The position numbers and the translations under genes were made by a program. The notes beneath the pieces are model-generated. The model searched no databases. It worked only from the letters and a program-made list of their open reading frames with translations, and was not told where the DNA came from. DNA of 64,000 bases from Ruminococcus flavefaciens ATCC 19208 (GTDB lineage Bacteria > Bacillota > Clostridia > Oscillospirales > Ruminococcaceae), in contig NZ_JAEF01000006.1 in the NCBI RefSeq assembly GCF_000518765.1, positions 248,001 through 312,000 of the forward strand, in the 5' to 3' direction. Position 1 is the first letter of the stretch, and every line of letters begins with the position of its first letter. Positions 27,532-36,101 of the stretch are shown here, in pieces.

Positions 27532-28935
27532 ATGGCAGAAAAAAAAGATACAGCAAAGAAACTCAAGGAAAAGCTTCTTGTGCAGCGTAAAAACGCTTAT
27601 CACCTTATTTCAGACAAGGATCTTAAAGCCTGCGACAAATTCTGCGAAGGCTATAAGGACTTTATGGATAAGTCTAAGATAGAGCGTGAAGTAGTTATAT
27701 ATTCTATAGATCTCCTCAAGAAAAAGGGATTTGTTGAGTTTAAAGATGGTATGAAGCTTAAAGCAGGCGATAAGATATATCGCTGCAATCGCGGCAAGGC
27801 TATCCTTGCAGCAGTTATAGGAACAGCTCCTATCAGTGAAGGTGTCAGACTCTGTGCAGCTCATATTGATTCGCCAAGACTTGACCTGAAGCAGAATCCT
27901 CTTTACGAAGATACGGAGATGGCTCTTTTCAAAACTCATTATTACGGCGGTATAAAGAAGTATCAGTGGACAACGATCCCGCTTGCACTTCACGGCGTTG
28001 TGATAAAAGCTGACGGAACTACAGTTCCTGTAAATATCGGTGAAGATGATAAAGATCCTGTTTTCTGCGTTACTGATCTTCTCCCTCACCTTGCTTCAGC
28101 TCAGATGCAGAAGCCGATGGCTAAAGGAATAGCAGGTGAGCAGCTCAATATAGTAATCGGATCACGTCCTTTCAAGGATGATGAGGAAAGTGGTTCTGTA
28201 AAGCTTAATATTATGAATATTCTCTTTGAGAAGTATGGTATCACTGAGTCGGACTTTATTTCGTCAGAGCTTGAAGCAGTTCCTGCTTTCAAAGCAAAGG
28301 ACATCGGTTTTGACAGAAGCATGATCGGTGCTTACGGACATGATGATAAGGTTTGCGCTTATCCTGCTTTAGCTGCAACTGTTGACTGTAAAAAGCCAAA
28401 GCATACAGTTGTTACAGTTCTTACAGATAAGGAAGAAACAGGCAGCGACGGCAATACGGGCCTCAGATCGGCATATCTTGAGTATTTCATTGCTGACATA
28501 GCTGAAAATATGGGTTCAGATGCAAGAACAGTTCTTTCCGCTTCCGAATGCCTTTCAGCAGATGTTAATGCTGCATTTGATCCTACTTTCCCTGAGGTAA
28601 ATGAGAGAAACAACTGTGCATATATAAATCACGGTGTAGTTATAACAAAGTATACAGGCGCAAGAGGAAAAGCAGGTACATCTGATGCTTCGGCTGAATT
28701 CACAGGACGTATAAGACGTCTTATGGATAAAGAGAACGTTATCTGGCAGACAGGTGAGCTTGGAAAAGTCGATGAAGGCGGCGGCGGAACAGTTGCAGCT
28801 TATATCGCTAATCTTAATGTTGATACAATTGATCTTGGCGTTCCTGTGCTTTCAATGCATGCTCCTTATGAGATCGTATCAAAGATAGATACATATATGG
28901 CTTATAAAGCTTTTGCAGTATTTATGGATGACTAA
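27532..28935 (+). CDS. M18 family aminopeptidase
   Basis: About 467 residues. Zinc aminopeptidase of the aspartyl-aminopeptidase family (M18): LCAAHIDSPRLDLKQNPLYE holds the first metal His/Asp, TDKEETGSDGNTG the catalytic Glu pair, and VLSMHAPYEIVSK the C-terminal metal His. The frame is open upstream to 27415, but ATG 27532 has the SD AAAGGAGAA and the expected N-terminus. Cytoplasmic. A strong terminator follows. Confidence 0.92.
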   Translation: MAEKKDTAKKLKEKLLVQRKNAYHLISDKDLKACDKFCEGYKDFMDKSKIEREVVIYSIDLLKKKGFVEFKDGMKLKAGDKIYRCNRGKAILAAVIGTAPISEGVRLCAAHIDSPRLDLKQNPLYEDTEMALFKTHYYGGIKKYQWTTIPLALHGVVIKADGTTVPVNIGEDDKDPVFCVTDLLPHLASAQMQKPMAKGIAGEQLNIVIGSRPFKDDEESGSVKLNIMNILFEKYGITESDFISSELEAVPAFKAKDIGFDRSMIGAYGHDDKVCAYPALAATVDCKKPKHTVVTVLTDKEETGSDGNTGLRSAYLEYFIADIAENMGSDARTVLSASECLSADVNAAFDPTFPEVNERNNCAYINHGVVITKYTGARGKAGTSDASAEFTGRIRRLMDKENVIWQTGELGKVDEGGGGTVAAYIANLNVDTIDLGVPVLSMHAPYEIVSKIDTYMAYKAFAVFMDD

Positions 28936-28946
28936 TATGAAGATCG

Positions 28947-28982
28947 CTCCGCAGTTTTACTGCGGAGTTTTCTATTTTTTTA
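28947..28982 (+). terminator. Intrinsic terminator after the M18 gene
   Basis: Perfect eight-base stem CTCCGCAG / CTGCGGAG with a TTTTA loop and a T-rich tail. It separates the prfA-to-M18 run from the TerB cluster. Confidence 0.9.
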
Positions 28983-29012
28983 CTTAAAAAACAAAAGTTT
29001 GTTCGATTTATG

Positions 29013-29041
29013 TTGCTATTTATGAAATAATATGTTATAAT
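29013..29041 (+). promoter_or_regulatory. Promoter of the TerB / ATPase / helicase cluster
   Basis: TTGCTA (29013-29018), a 17-base spacer and TATAAT (29036-29041), with TGn just before the -10. The SD of the first gene is AAGGGGG at 29061-29067. Confidence 0.75.
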
Positions 29042-29074
29042 AAAAATTGAGTTTAAAATAAAGGGGGCGTGAAT

Positions 29075-30568
29075 ATGTCTGATACAAAAGAGATACTTAA
29101 TATTGTTCTGAATGACGAAAAGCTTTTGAAAAGTCGTGCATTCCGTGACAGAGTATATTCTGACGAGCCTATAATACGCCCCGCTTCACAGTTTATAAAG
29201 CCTCAGACACCTCCACAGATAAAAGAAATGAAAGGCATCGCCTTTACTCCCGAAGCATACTGGAAAACATCTGCATGGCTGTTTTATACACAGGGGAAGT
29301 TTATGGAGAAATACGAAGATGATTTTCGGTATAACGAGGATTTTACAAAGTATTATCCTTGCTATCGTGATCTTTCCACCGAAGAGCTCAGAGGCTTTTT
29401 TTCATGGAGGACAAAAGTAAGAAACAGGAATATAGAGAAAGCTCCGCTTCCGTATGTCTTTATATATATGTATGAGCTTCTGAACTGCATAGGAGCGGAT
29501 TCTCCTGCCGAATGTTTTGATATGCTGAATTATTTTTGCAAAGAATACGAAGAAATTGATAATACGATCACAAAATATACAGATACATGGCTCACTGATT
29601 TTATTGTATATTACGACCTTGACCCTTCTCTTGCAGATAATATAGACGATATAAAACACGATATTTATATTTTGACACTGCTTCATTGGGAGAAATATTC
29701 AGAAACTGAAATCTTAGATGCGATAGATGCTCTTTCGGCTTATCAGTTTAAAAAATCATTGTATTATATTAATGAGCCCGAAGACTTTTCGGAAGTTCTT
29801 GTTCGGTGTTTTATTGTTCTGTCAGAGTTTTTCAGGGATAAAAGAAAAAAATCACTTTGCGAAAAGCTCTTTGGCAACACCGTAGAGTGCGGGTATCATA
29901 TGTTCTCATCGGCTATATTTTACGACAAGCAGTCATTGAGAAACTGTGAATATTCACTTAATGAAGTCCATTCCTTTTCATGCCGCAATGGTAAGTGGTT
30001 CTGCAAAAAGTATTACGGAAACCGCGGCAGAAACGGTCATCTCGGAGATATCGTAAAAGCTGTTGACAGCCTTATGCGCGAGTACAGCAATTTTAAGTAT
30101 AAGATAAGCTTTGACGGTATTTCAAAAAATACCGAGAAAATATTAAGAACAGAAATTGAAAAATACTTTGATAAAAAAAGACGAAAAGAGTCTTTGAAGA
30201 TCGAGATAGACATTTCAAAACTCAGCAGTATACGAATGTCAGCTGATAAAACAATGGAAAAGCTTATAATCGAGGAAGAAAATGACAATGATATCGAAGA
30301 AACAGAACCTCAGGAAATTGCAGACGAAATAATAAGCGATTCTGTTCTGGATAAAGACGAAATTGTATTTATGTGTTCATTGCTGTATGGCAGAGATCAT
30401 AAAAAAGCCGCCGCTGACAGCGGAAAAATGATATCTATTCTTGCCGATTCCATAAATGAGAAGTTATTTGATAATTTTGGTGATACGGTAATTGATTTTT
30501 CGGAAGATGAACCGATAGTTATTGATGACTATACAGAAGAACTGAAAAATATGTTTCCTGAACCATAA
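29075..30568 (+). CDS. TerB-N / TerB-C domain protein
   Basis: About 497 residues. The TerB N-terminal domain is clear from about 66: TSAWLFYTQGKFMEKYEDDF, YYPCYRDLSTEELRGFFSWR and YVFIYMYELLNCIG. The C-terminal part (about 440-497), SILADSINEKLFDNFGDTVI...VIDDYTEEL, reads like TerB-C, and a Lys-rich stretch near 360-380 links the two. I see no central TerB metal domain. TerB-type domains belong to tellurite/stress-response modules and have been linked by comparative genomics to DNA-processing clusters. It is followed after 12 bases by the BrxD-like ATPase and is predicted to work with it. The start is ATG 29075, not GTG 29069, on SD spacing. Confidence 0.82.
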   Translation: MSDTKEILNIVLNDEKLLKSRAFRDRVYSDEPIIRPASQFIKPQTPPQIKEMKGIAFTPEAYWKTSAWLFYTQGKFMEKYEDDFRYNEDFTKYYPCYRDLSTEELRGFFSWRTKVRNRNIEKAPLPYVFIYMYELLNCIGADSPAECFDMLNYFCKEYEEIDNTITKYTDTWLTDFIVYYDLDPSLADNIDDIKHDIYILTLLHWEKYSETEILDAIDALSAYQFKKSLYYINEPEDFSEVLVRCFIVLSEFFRDKRKKSLCEKLFGNTVECGYHMFSSAIFYDKQSLRNCEYSLNEVHSFSCRNGKWFCKKYYGNRGRNGHLGDIVKAVDSLMREYSNFKYKISFDGISKNTEKILRTEIEKYFDKKRRKESLKIEIDISKLSSIRMSADKTMEKLIIEEENDNDIEETEPQEIADEIISDSVLDKDEIVFMCSLLYGRDHKKAAADSGKMISILADSINEKLFDNFGDTVIDFSEDEPIVIDDYTEELKNMFPEP

Positions 30569-30580
30569 AGGAGATCGAAT

Positions 30581-31900
30581 ATGAAAATACCCAAAAGAAT
30601 TGCCTCTGCTGTGATAAATTCCCTTAAAGGCGGAGTTGTGCCGCGGACAGGGCTTCCATATATTACCGTAGGCCGTGAAGCTGAGATCGACGCCCTTCTT
30701 CATGATGTCGATATCATATCTGACGGAGGTGCGTCTTTTCGTTTTATTGTAGGAAAGTACGGAAGCGGAAAAAGCTTCCTTTTGCAGACAATACGAAGTC
30801 ACGTTATGGACAGAAACTTTGTAGTGGTTGATGCCGATCTTTCTCCTGAACGCAGATTACAAGGAACAAAAGGTCAGGGACTTGCAACATACAAGGAACT
30901 TATAAGAAATATGTCCACAAAAACAAGACCTGACGGCGGAGCTCTTACGCTGATACTTGATCGCTGGATAAGCAGTGTGCAGTCACAGGTGATCTCAGAG
31001 AGTGATATATCTGCTGATTCACCTGAATTTGATAAAGCTGTAGAAAAGAAGATATACGAAGTAATAAACACACTCAGTGAGATGGTACATGGTTTTGACT
31101 TTTCAAAGCTTCTTTCCATATATTATCATGCGTCCAGAGAGGGAAATGATGAACAAAAAGCCAAAGTCGTAAAGTGGTTCAGAGGGGAATACGTAAATAA
31201 GACAGAGGCGAGATCTGAGCTTGGCATTAATATCATCATAACTGACGACGACTGGTACGAGTATATAAAATTGTTTGCAATGTTCCTTAAAATGGCAGGA
31301 TATAACGGTCTCCTTGTCCTTGTTGACGAGCTGGTAAATATTTACAAGATACCGAACTCGATAACACGGCAGTATAATTACGAAAAGATTCTTACGATGT
31401 ATAATGACACATTGCAGGGAAAAGCTAAGTATATCGGTATAATTATGGGAGGAACTCCTCAGTGTATCGAGGATACGCGGCGCGGAGTGTACAGCTACGA
31501 AGCATTGCGTTCAAGACTTGCTGACGGGCGTTTCGGACGGGAAGGCATAAAGGATATGCTTGCTCCTGTTATACATCTTACGCCTCTCACTTATGAAGAG
31601 ATGCTTGTCCTGACCGAAAAACTGGCTGATATCCATGCTCAGCTCTTTGATTATCAGCAGAAAATAACACAGGAAGATATGATAAGCTTTATAAAGCTGG
31701 AATTCGGCAGGATTGGCTCTGACAGTCATATTACTCCAAGAGAGGTAATCCGTGATTTTATTGAGCTTCTGGATATAGTTTATCAAAATCCGAATATAAA
31801 CATAAGCGAATTCATTTCATCTGACTCTATAAGCTTCTCAAAGCCGGCTATCAATGAAAATACAGCAGCTGATGATGAATTCGCAGAATTTGAGATATAA
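30581..31900 (+). CDS. BrxD/BrxC-like P-loop ATPase (DUF2791 type)
   Basis: 439 residues. Walker A VGKYGSGKS at 57-65 is followed by VVVDADLSPERRLQG, and Walker B LLVLVDELVNIYKI has Asp249-Glu250. RRGVYSYEALRSRL and a C-terminal TPREVIRDFIELLD complete the pattern of the DUF2791 ATPases, called BrxD in type 2 BREX loci. Such proteins are predicted to load or regulate the partner helicase. It sits between the TerB protein and the Lhr-like helicase with gaps of 12 and 5 bases. No BREX methylase, PglZ or nuclease is near. Confidence 0.82.
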   Translation: MKIPKRIASAVINSLKGGVVPRTGLPYITVGREAEIDALLHDVDIISDGGASFRFIVGKYGSGKSFLLQTIRSHVMDRNFVVVDADLSPERRLQGTKGQGLATYKELIRNMSTKTRPDGGALTLILDRWISSVQSQVISESDISADSPEFDKAVEKKIYEVINTLSEMVHGFDFSKLLSIYYHASREGNDEQKAKVVKWFRGEYVNKTEARSELGINIIITDDDWYEYIKLFAMFLKMAGYNGLLVLVDELVNIYKIPNSITRQYNYEKILTMYNDTLQGKAKYIGIIMGGTPQCIEDTRRGVYSYEALRSRLADGRFGREGIKDMLAPVIHLTPLTYEEMLVLTEKLADIHAQLFDYQQKITQEDMISFIKLEFGRIGSDSHITPREVIRDFIELLDIVYQNPNINISEFISSDSISFSKPAINENTAADDEFAEFEI

Positions 31901-31905
31901 AAAAG

Positions 31906-34143
31906 ATGAGTATTTTTGAACGCTACGCTCCTTTTATTCAGGACTATATATATAGGAACAACTGGGAATCTCTCAGAGCGATCCAGACTGCAGCTGCGGA
32001 CGCTATATTCAATACAGATGAAAATGTACTTTTATCGGCTTCAACAGCATCAGGAAAGACTGAGGCGGCGTTTTTTCCTATACTTACTCTTTTTACGGAA
32101 GATATGCCCCAAACCGTAGGAGCAATATATATCGGTCCGTTGAAGGCACTTATAAACGACCAGTTCACGCGCCTTAATGAACTGTGTGATGAAGCAGATA
32201 TACCTGTCTGGCACTGGCATGGCGATGTTGCGCAGTCACATAAGAATAAAATGCTGAAAAAGCCTTCAGGCATATTGCAGATAACTCCAGAGTCTCTTGA
32301 AGCTATGCTTCTTCGCAAACACGCAATGATACCTAAGCTGTTCGGAGATCTGCGTTTCATTGTCATAGACGAGATACATTCTCTTATGAGAGGTGATCGC
32401 GGCGGTCAGACCATATGCCTGATAGAACGACTTTGCAGAATGGCAGGAGCTGACCCAAGAAGAATAGGGCTTTCTGCAACAATAGGTGACCCCGAGGCGG
32501 CAGGAAGATTTCTCGCCTATGGTTCGGGAAGAGGTACAGTAATACCTAAAATAGAAGCAAAAGGCGTTAAATGGCGATTGTCTATGGAACATTTCTATAT
32601 CAGTCAGCAGAATGTTCCTGAAGGGAAAGATGCTCCAAATGCTTTGCCTGTGCTTGATGAAAAAACAGATATAGCCCCCGAGAATGCAGATTCGGGAATG
32701 GGGTATATTTTTGAGCATACTCGCGGAAAGAAGTGCCTCGTATTTGTAAATTCCCGTGAAGAATGTGAAGCGGTTACTACAACTCTCCGTTCTTACTGTG
32801 AAGCAAAGCACGAGCCCGACCGTTTCCTTATACATCATGGAAATCTTTCGGCAGCTTATCGTGAAACTGCTGAACAAGCAATGAAAGATGAAGATGTATT
32901 CATGACTACCTGTACTACGGCTACACTTGAACTTGGAATAGACATCGGTAGGCTTGAACGTGCTTTTCAGATAGATGCACCTTTTACTGTTTCATCGTTC
33001 TTACAGCGTATGGGACGAACGGGCAGGCGAGATCTTCCTCCTGAAATGTGGTTCGTGATACGCGAGGAGCTTCCCGAGCCGCGGTCAATGCTTCCAGAAA
33101 CTATTCCGTGGAAGCTTTTACAGGGGATAGCACTTATACAGGTATACCTGGAAGAAAAATGGGTAGAGCCGCCAAAGCTTGACCGACTGCCGTACAGTCT
33201 GCTCTATCATCAGACAATGAGTACCCTTGCCTCATGCGGTGAGCTTACTCCGTCTGCACTTGCTTCAAAGGTACTTTCACTGAGCTATTTCAACAGGATA
33301 AGCAAAGACGACTATAAAATACTCTTACGGCATCTTCTTGAAAAAGACCATATTCAACGCACAGATGAAGGCGGACTTATCATCGGGATAACAGGTGAAA
33401 GAGTAGTCAACAGCTTTAAATTTTACGCTGTATTTCAGGAAAATGAAGAATACACGGTTCGCTGGGGCTCACAGGAGCTGGGAACTATCGTTTCACCGCC
33501 TCCTGTAGGAGAAAAGGTTGCAATTGCAGGTCAAGTATGGATAGTTGAAGAGGTCGACCACAAAAGAAGGCTTGTTTACTGTGAGCAGATCAAAGGTAAA
33601 GTCCCTGCCTACTTTGGCGATTGTCCGGGAGATATCAATACAAAAATATTAGAGCGTATGAAACAGGTGCTTATAGAGGACAAGAGCTATCCTTATCTTA
33701 TGAAAAATGCAGTCCTTAGGCTTGATCAGGCGCGGCAGACTGCCCGTAATTCAGGTGTTACAGAACGACCGCTCATATGTCTTGGCGGAAATATGTGGTG
33801 CCTTTTTCCGTGGGTAGGCACATATGCTTTTTTTGCAATGGAACGATTCCTTAAAATAAAATGTGCAGACAGGCTCGGATTACGCGGAATGGACTCTGCA
33901 AGACCTTATTATATCCAGTTTACCATGAAAGCGTCTTATGAAGAATTCTTCTCAATTATTGCGGAAGAAGCAGAAAAGGAATTTGATCCGCTTGATCTGG
34001 TATACAGCGGTGAAGTGCCTGTTTTCGAGAAATATGACGAATTCTTACCCGAAATACTTGTGAAAAAAGGCTTTTCTCACGGTATTCTTGGTATTAAAGA
34101 AATGAAAAATCGAATTAAAAGCTGGAAATATTTAGTTAATTAA
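31906..34143 (+). CDS. Lhr-like superfamily II DEAD/DEAH helicase (BrxHI-like)
   Basis: 745 residues. Helicase motifs in order: Q-like RAIQTAA, Walker A STASGKT (46-52), IGPLKALIND, DEIH (155-158), SAT (190-192), FVNSREECE, TTATLELGIDI and motif VI QRMGRTGRR (367-375). The Lhr-type C-terminal region (about 380-745) has winged-helix and beta-barrel features such as GSQELGTIVSPPPVGEK. It matches the BrxHI helicase found beside BrxD. As third gene of the cluster, it is probably the motor acting on DNA. No terminator is visible before the next promoter. Confidence 0.85.
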   Translation: MSIFERYAPFIQDYIYRNNWESLRAIQTAAADAIFNTDENVLLSASTASGKTEAAFFPILTLFTEDMPQTVGAIYIGPLKALINDQFTRLNELCDEADIPVWHWHGDVAQSHKNKMLKKPSGILQITPESLEAMLLRKHAMIPKLFGDLRFIVIDEIHSLMRGDRGGQTICLIERLCRMAGADPRRIGLSATIGDPEAAGRFLAYGSGRGTVIPKIEAKGVKWRLSMEHFYISQQNVPEGKDAPNALPVLDEKTDIAPENADSGMGYIFEHTRGKKCLVFVNSREECEAVTTTLRSYCEAKHEPDRFLIHHGNLSAAYRETAEQAMKDEDVFMTTCTTATLELGIDIGRLERAFQIDAPFTVSSFLQRMGRTGRRDLPPEMWFVIREELPEPRSMLPETIPWKLLQGIALIQVYLEEKWVEPPKLDRLPYSLLYHQTMSTLASCGELTPSALASKVLSLSYFNRISKDDYKILLRHLLEKDHIQRTDEGGLIIGITGERVVNSFKFYAVFQENEEYTVRWGSQELGTIVSPPPVGEKVAIAGQVWIVEEVDHKRRLVYCEQIKGKVPAYFGDCPGDINTKILERMKQVLIEDKSYPYLMKNAVLRLDQARQTARNSGVTERPLICLGGNMWCLFPWVGTYAFFAMERFLKIKCADRLGLRGMDSARPYYIQFTMKASYEEFFSIIAEEAEKEFDPLDLVYSGEVPVFEKYDEFLPEILVKKGFSHGILGIKEMKNRIKSWKYLVN

Positions 34144-34157
34144 TCGCAATTTTTGTC

Positions 34158-34186
34158 TTGATTTTTCAGCAAAAAAGTGATATAAT
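34158..34186 (+). promoter_or_regulatory. Promoter of the LysR gene
   Basis: TTGATT (34158-34163), a 17-base spacer and TATAAT (34181-34186). Confidence 0.7.
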
Positions 34187-34226
34187 GATTTATAATGAAT
34201 ATAGAACAGGATAGGTAGGATGTCTT

Positions 34227-35165
34227 ATGAAAATACAGCAGCTTGAATATGTAATTGCAGTAGCGAGAGAGGGAAGCATTACTAAAGCAGCAAAAAAATT
34301 ATACCAGGCTCAGCCTAATATAAGTATAGCTCTTAAAGAGCTTGAAGCTTCTTTGGGAATACAGATCTTCAATCGCTCACCCAATGGAATGATACTCACT
34401 CCCGAAGGAGAAGAATTCCTTGCAAGAGCTCAGACAATTGTAGATGAAATGCAGAGTCTTGAACGTGACTACGCTCAGACTCCCGAGAATGAATTGAAGC
34501 TCAAAGTAGCAGCAGCTCGTTCTACTTACGCTACCTCGGCTATGGGGCACCTCATAAGTGAGTATTCCGAAAAAACAAACAAGCTTGAAGTACACGTTAT
34601 GGAAACAAGTACAGCCAAGGTCATGGAAGATATATGCGCAGGTAAATTTGATATTGGTTTTATCCGTATTCCAAGCACATATGCAGATATGATCGAAAGC
34701 CGTCTCAAGGCAAGAAACCTTGTTGGAAGAACTATTATGGAGTTCCCGCTCCAGATAGTAATGAATATGAATCATCCTCTTGCTGAATATGATGATATTC
34801 CGTATGAAGAACTTAGTAAATATCCCGAGATCATTCACGGCGATGATGAGCCGGAAATGGTGAGAAGAGCTTCTATCAATCAGGATTATGATGACAAGCG
34901 TTCAACCAAGAGAATATTCATATACGACAGAGGAACACAGATCAGTATGCTCAAGACAGTAAAGAATGCTTATATGTGGGTTTCGCCTATGTCACAGAGC
35001 AGTCTCAGATACAATGATCTTGTAGTCAGAAAGTGTTCATATGAAAACAATCTTAACCGCGATATGATCATTTACCGTAAGGCAAGTGAAAACAGCACAC
35101 TTATTACCGACTGTGTAAGAACTGTTTACGAATACGCAGATAAGATCGAAGGACTTGAAATATAA
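34227..35165 (+). CDS. LysR family transcriptional regulator
   Basis: 312 residues. The N-terminal winged HTH is textbook: MKIQQLEYVIAVAREGSITK, AAKKLYQAQPNISIALKELE, GIQIFNRSPNGMILTPEGEEF. A type 2 periplasmic-binding-like effector domain follows. Its target is unknown. The two flanking clusters (the TerB triad upstream, a minus-strand small RNA and the moxR operon downstream) are not obviously its regulon. Own promoter and strong terminator, so monocistronic. Confidence 0.93.
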   Translation: MKIQQLEYVIAVAREGSITKAAKKLYQAQPNISIALKELEASLGIQIFNRSPNGMILTPEGEEFLARAQTIVDEMQSLERDYAQTPENELKLKVAAARSTYATSAMGHLISEYSEKTNKLEVHVMETSTAKVMEDICAGKFDIGFIRIPSTYADMIESRLKARNLVGRTIMEFPLQIVMNMNHPLAEYDDIPYEELSKYPEIIHGDDEPEMVRRASINQDYDDKRSTKRIFIYDRGTQISMLKTVKNAYMWVSPMSQSSLRYNDLVVRKCSYENNLNRDMIIYRKASENSTLITDCVRTVYEYADKIEGLEI

Positions 35166-35171
35166 TTATAA

Positions 35172-35213
35172 CCCCGATCAGGCGGGTCACCGTCTTTGAT
35201 CGGGGCTTTTTTT
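35172..35213 (+). terminator. Intrinsic terminator of the LysR gene
   Basis: Nine-base stem CCCCGATCA / TGATCGGGG closing an inner GC-rich hairpin, followed by a T-run. Confidence 0.9.
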
Positions 35214-35214
35214 G

Positions 35215-35304
35215 AAAAAAAAAGAATGAGAGCCATTAGGGGGGAGGTTCTCATTCTTAATAAGGGGATATGAGATTGTCATTTATGAAAGAATGACTTT
35301 CCAT
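35215..35304 (-). ncRNA. Candidate C-rich small RNA (RsaE/RoxS-like layout)
   Basis: On the minus strand a sigma-A promoter at 35338-35310 directs transcription from about 35304. The transcript would have a 5' hairpin (GTCATT / AATGAC, 35297-35278), then a single-stranded stretch with AUCCCCUUA (about 35269-35261). It ends in a terminator with a perfect ten-base stem AAGAATGAGA / TCTCATTCTT (35258-35249 with 35231-35222), a loop containing CCTCCCCCC (35247-35239) and a run of nine T. Length about 90 nt. The C-rich unpaired motifs are complementary to Shine-Dalgarno sites, the layout of Firmicutes regulatory RNAs such as RsaE/RoxS. No frame on this strand encodes a plausible protein. Confidence 0.7.
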
Positions 35305-35309
35305 AAATT

Positions 35310-35338
35310 ATTATAGCATAGAGGGTCATATATTGCAA
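35310..35338 (-). promoter_or_regulatory. Extended -10 promoter for the small RNA
   Basis: TTGCAA (35338-35333), a 17-base spacer and TATAAT (35315-35310) with TGC directly before the -10, reading left. No protein gene lies downstream within reach on that strand. Confidence 0.75.
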
Positions 35339-35475
35339 ATATAAAATATTAATCCCTTTATATGCTATATATATTATTTATTATTTAAGTAAGCAATTTA
35401 CGTTTTATTAATATTTGGGTCGTTTTTTGGAAATAAATTGATGTTTTAAAATGTGTAAAATAATAGTAGAATAAA
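35339..35475. other. AT-rich spacer without a recognised gene
   Basis: About 137 bases of AT-rich DNA between the small RNA promoter and the terminator of the moxR operon. I see no SD-preceded ORF, no stable hairpin and no repeat. Confidence 0.5.
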
Positions 35476-35503
35476 AAAAGCTGCCGATTATTCGGCAGCT
35501 TTT
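35476..35503 (-). terminator. Terminator of the moxR-DUF308 operon
   Basis: Twelve-base stem AAAAGCTGCCGA / TCGGCAGCTTTT around TTAT, with T-runs on the minus strand; symmetrical enough to work both ways. Confidence 0.88.
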
Positions 35504-35506
35504 CTG

Positions 35507-36088
35507 TTATTGAATTCTTCTGTGATCGTCATTGTCGTGAGCAGTATATCCTGTAACATCAATAATATCAGGATTACTTGCAGAGTTCCTCTGATTAATC
35601 ACATATGCAACGTAATAATTGAATGCAGCGAACAGCAGCATAACGATTCCTATTATTATGCGAATTATATGCCCGCCCTTGAATGGATTGAATATGAGGA
35701 ATATAGAACATATAAGCAGTAATATTCCGAATATAAGTTGCAGAAGTTTCAAGCCCTTTGTAAAATCCTTGCTTAGAGCTTTGATGATTTGTGTTATCGC
35801 AACGATAGCTATTACTATTCCTGCAATGAGTGATATTTGGACTTCAATGATCTTTGGCAGATACATTATAAACAATCCGATAAGAACACCTACGATGCCG
35901 CCGGGGAGGAGTGAGGTACCATCGCCGCTGCCAAGTCCGCCTAATACGGTAAAGGCGCTTCCGACTATTATAATTCCGCCGATGATGTATAATATCCACG
36001 ACAGTACACCGGGGAAGAACGCAAACAATACACCGCAGACTGTAAGCATGATACCTTTAAAAATATAATTTGAGTTATCGATTTTCAC
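35507..36088 (-). CDS. DUF308 / HdeD-like membrane protein
   Basis: 193 residues, six predicted membrane helices in three hairpin-like pairs. It starts FKGIMLTVCGVLFAFFPGVL, matching the short hydrophobic repeats of the DUF308 (HdeD acid-resistance) family. The function in Firmicutes is unknown. The start is GTG with an AAGGAG SD. It is the last gene of the moxR-DUF58-transglutaminase operon, 13 bases after it. Confidence 0.8.
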   Translation of the reverse strand: MKIDNSNYIFKGIMLTVCGVLFAFFPGVLSWILYIIGGIIIVGSAFTVLGGLGSGDGTSLLPGGIVGVLIGLFIMYLPKIIEVQISLIAGIVIAIVAITQIIKALSKDFTKGLKLLQLIFGILLLICSIFLIFNPFKGGHIIRIIIGIVMLLFAAFNYYVAYVINQRNSASNPDIIDVTGYTAHDNDDHRRIQ

Positions 36089-36101
36089 AGTATCACTCCT
36101 T

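Noticed and set aside
29075..34143. Complete BREX type 2 system
   Set aside because: Only the BrxD-like and BrxHI-like genes are present. PglX, PglZ, PglW and PglY are absent and the flanks are housekeeping genes.
35224..35272. Plus-strand 15-codon ORF (MRAIRGEVLILNKGI) in the LysR-DUF308 gap
   Set aside because: It has no SD or promoter on that strand, and it coincides with the stem-loop of the minus-strand small RNA, which explains the sequence better.
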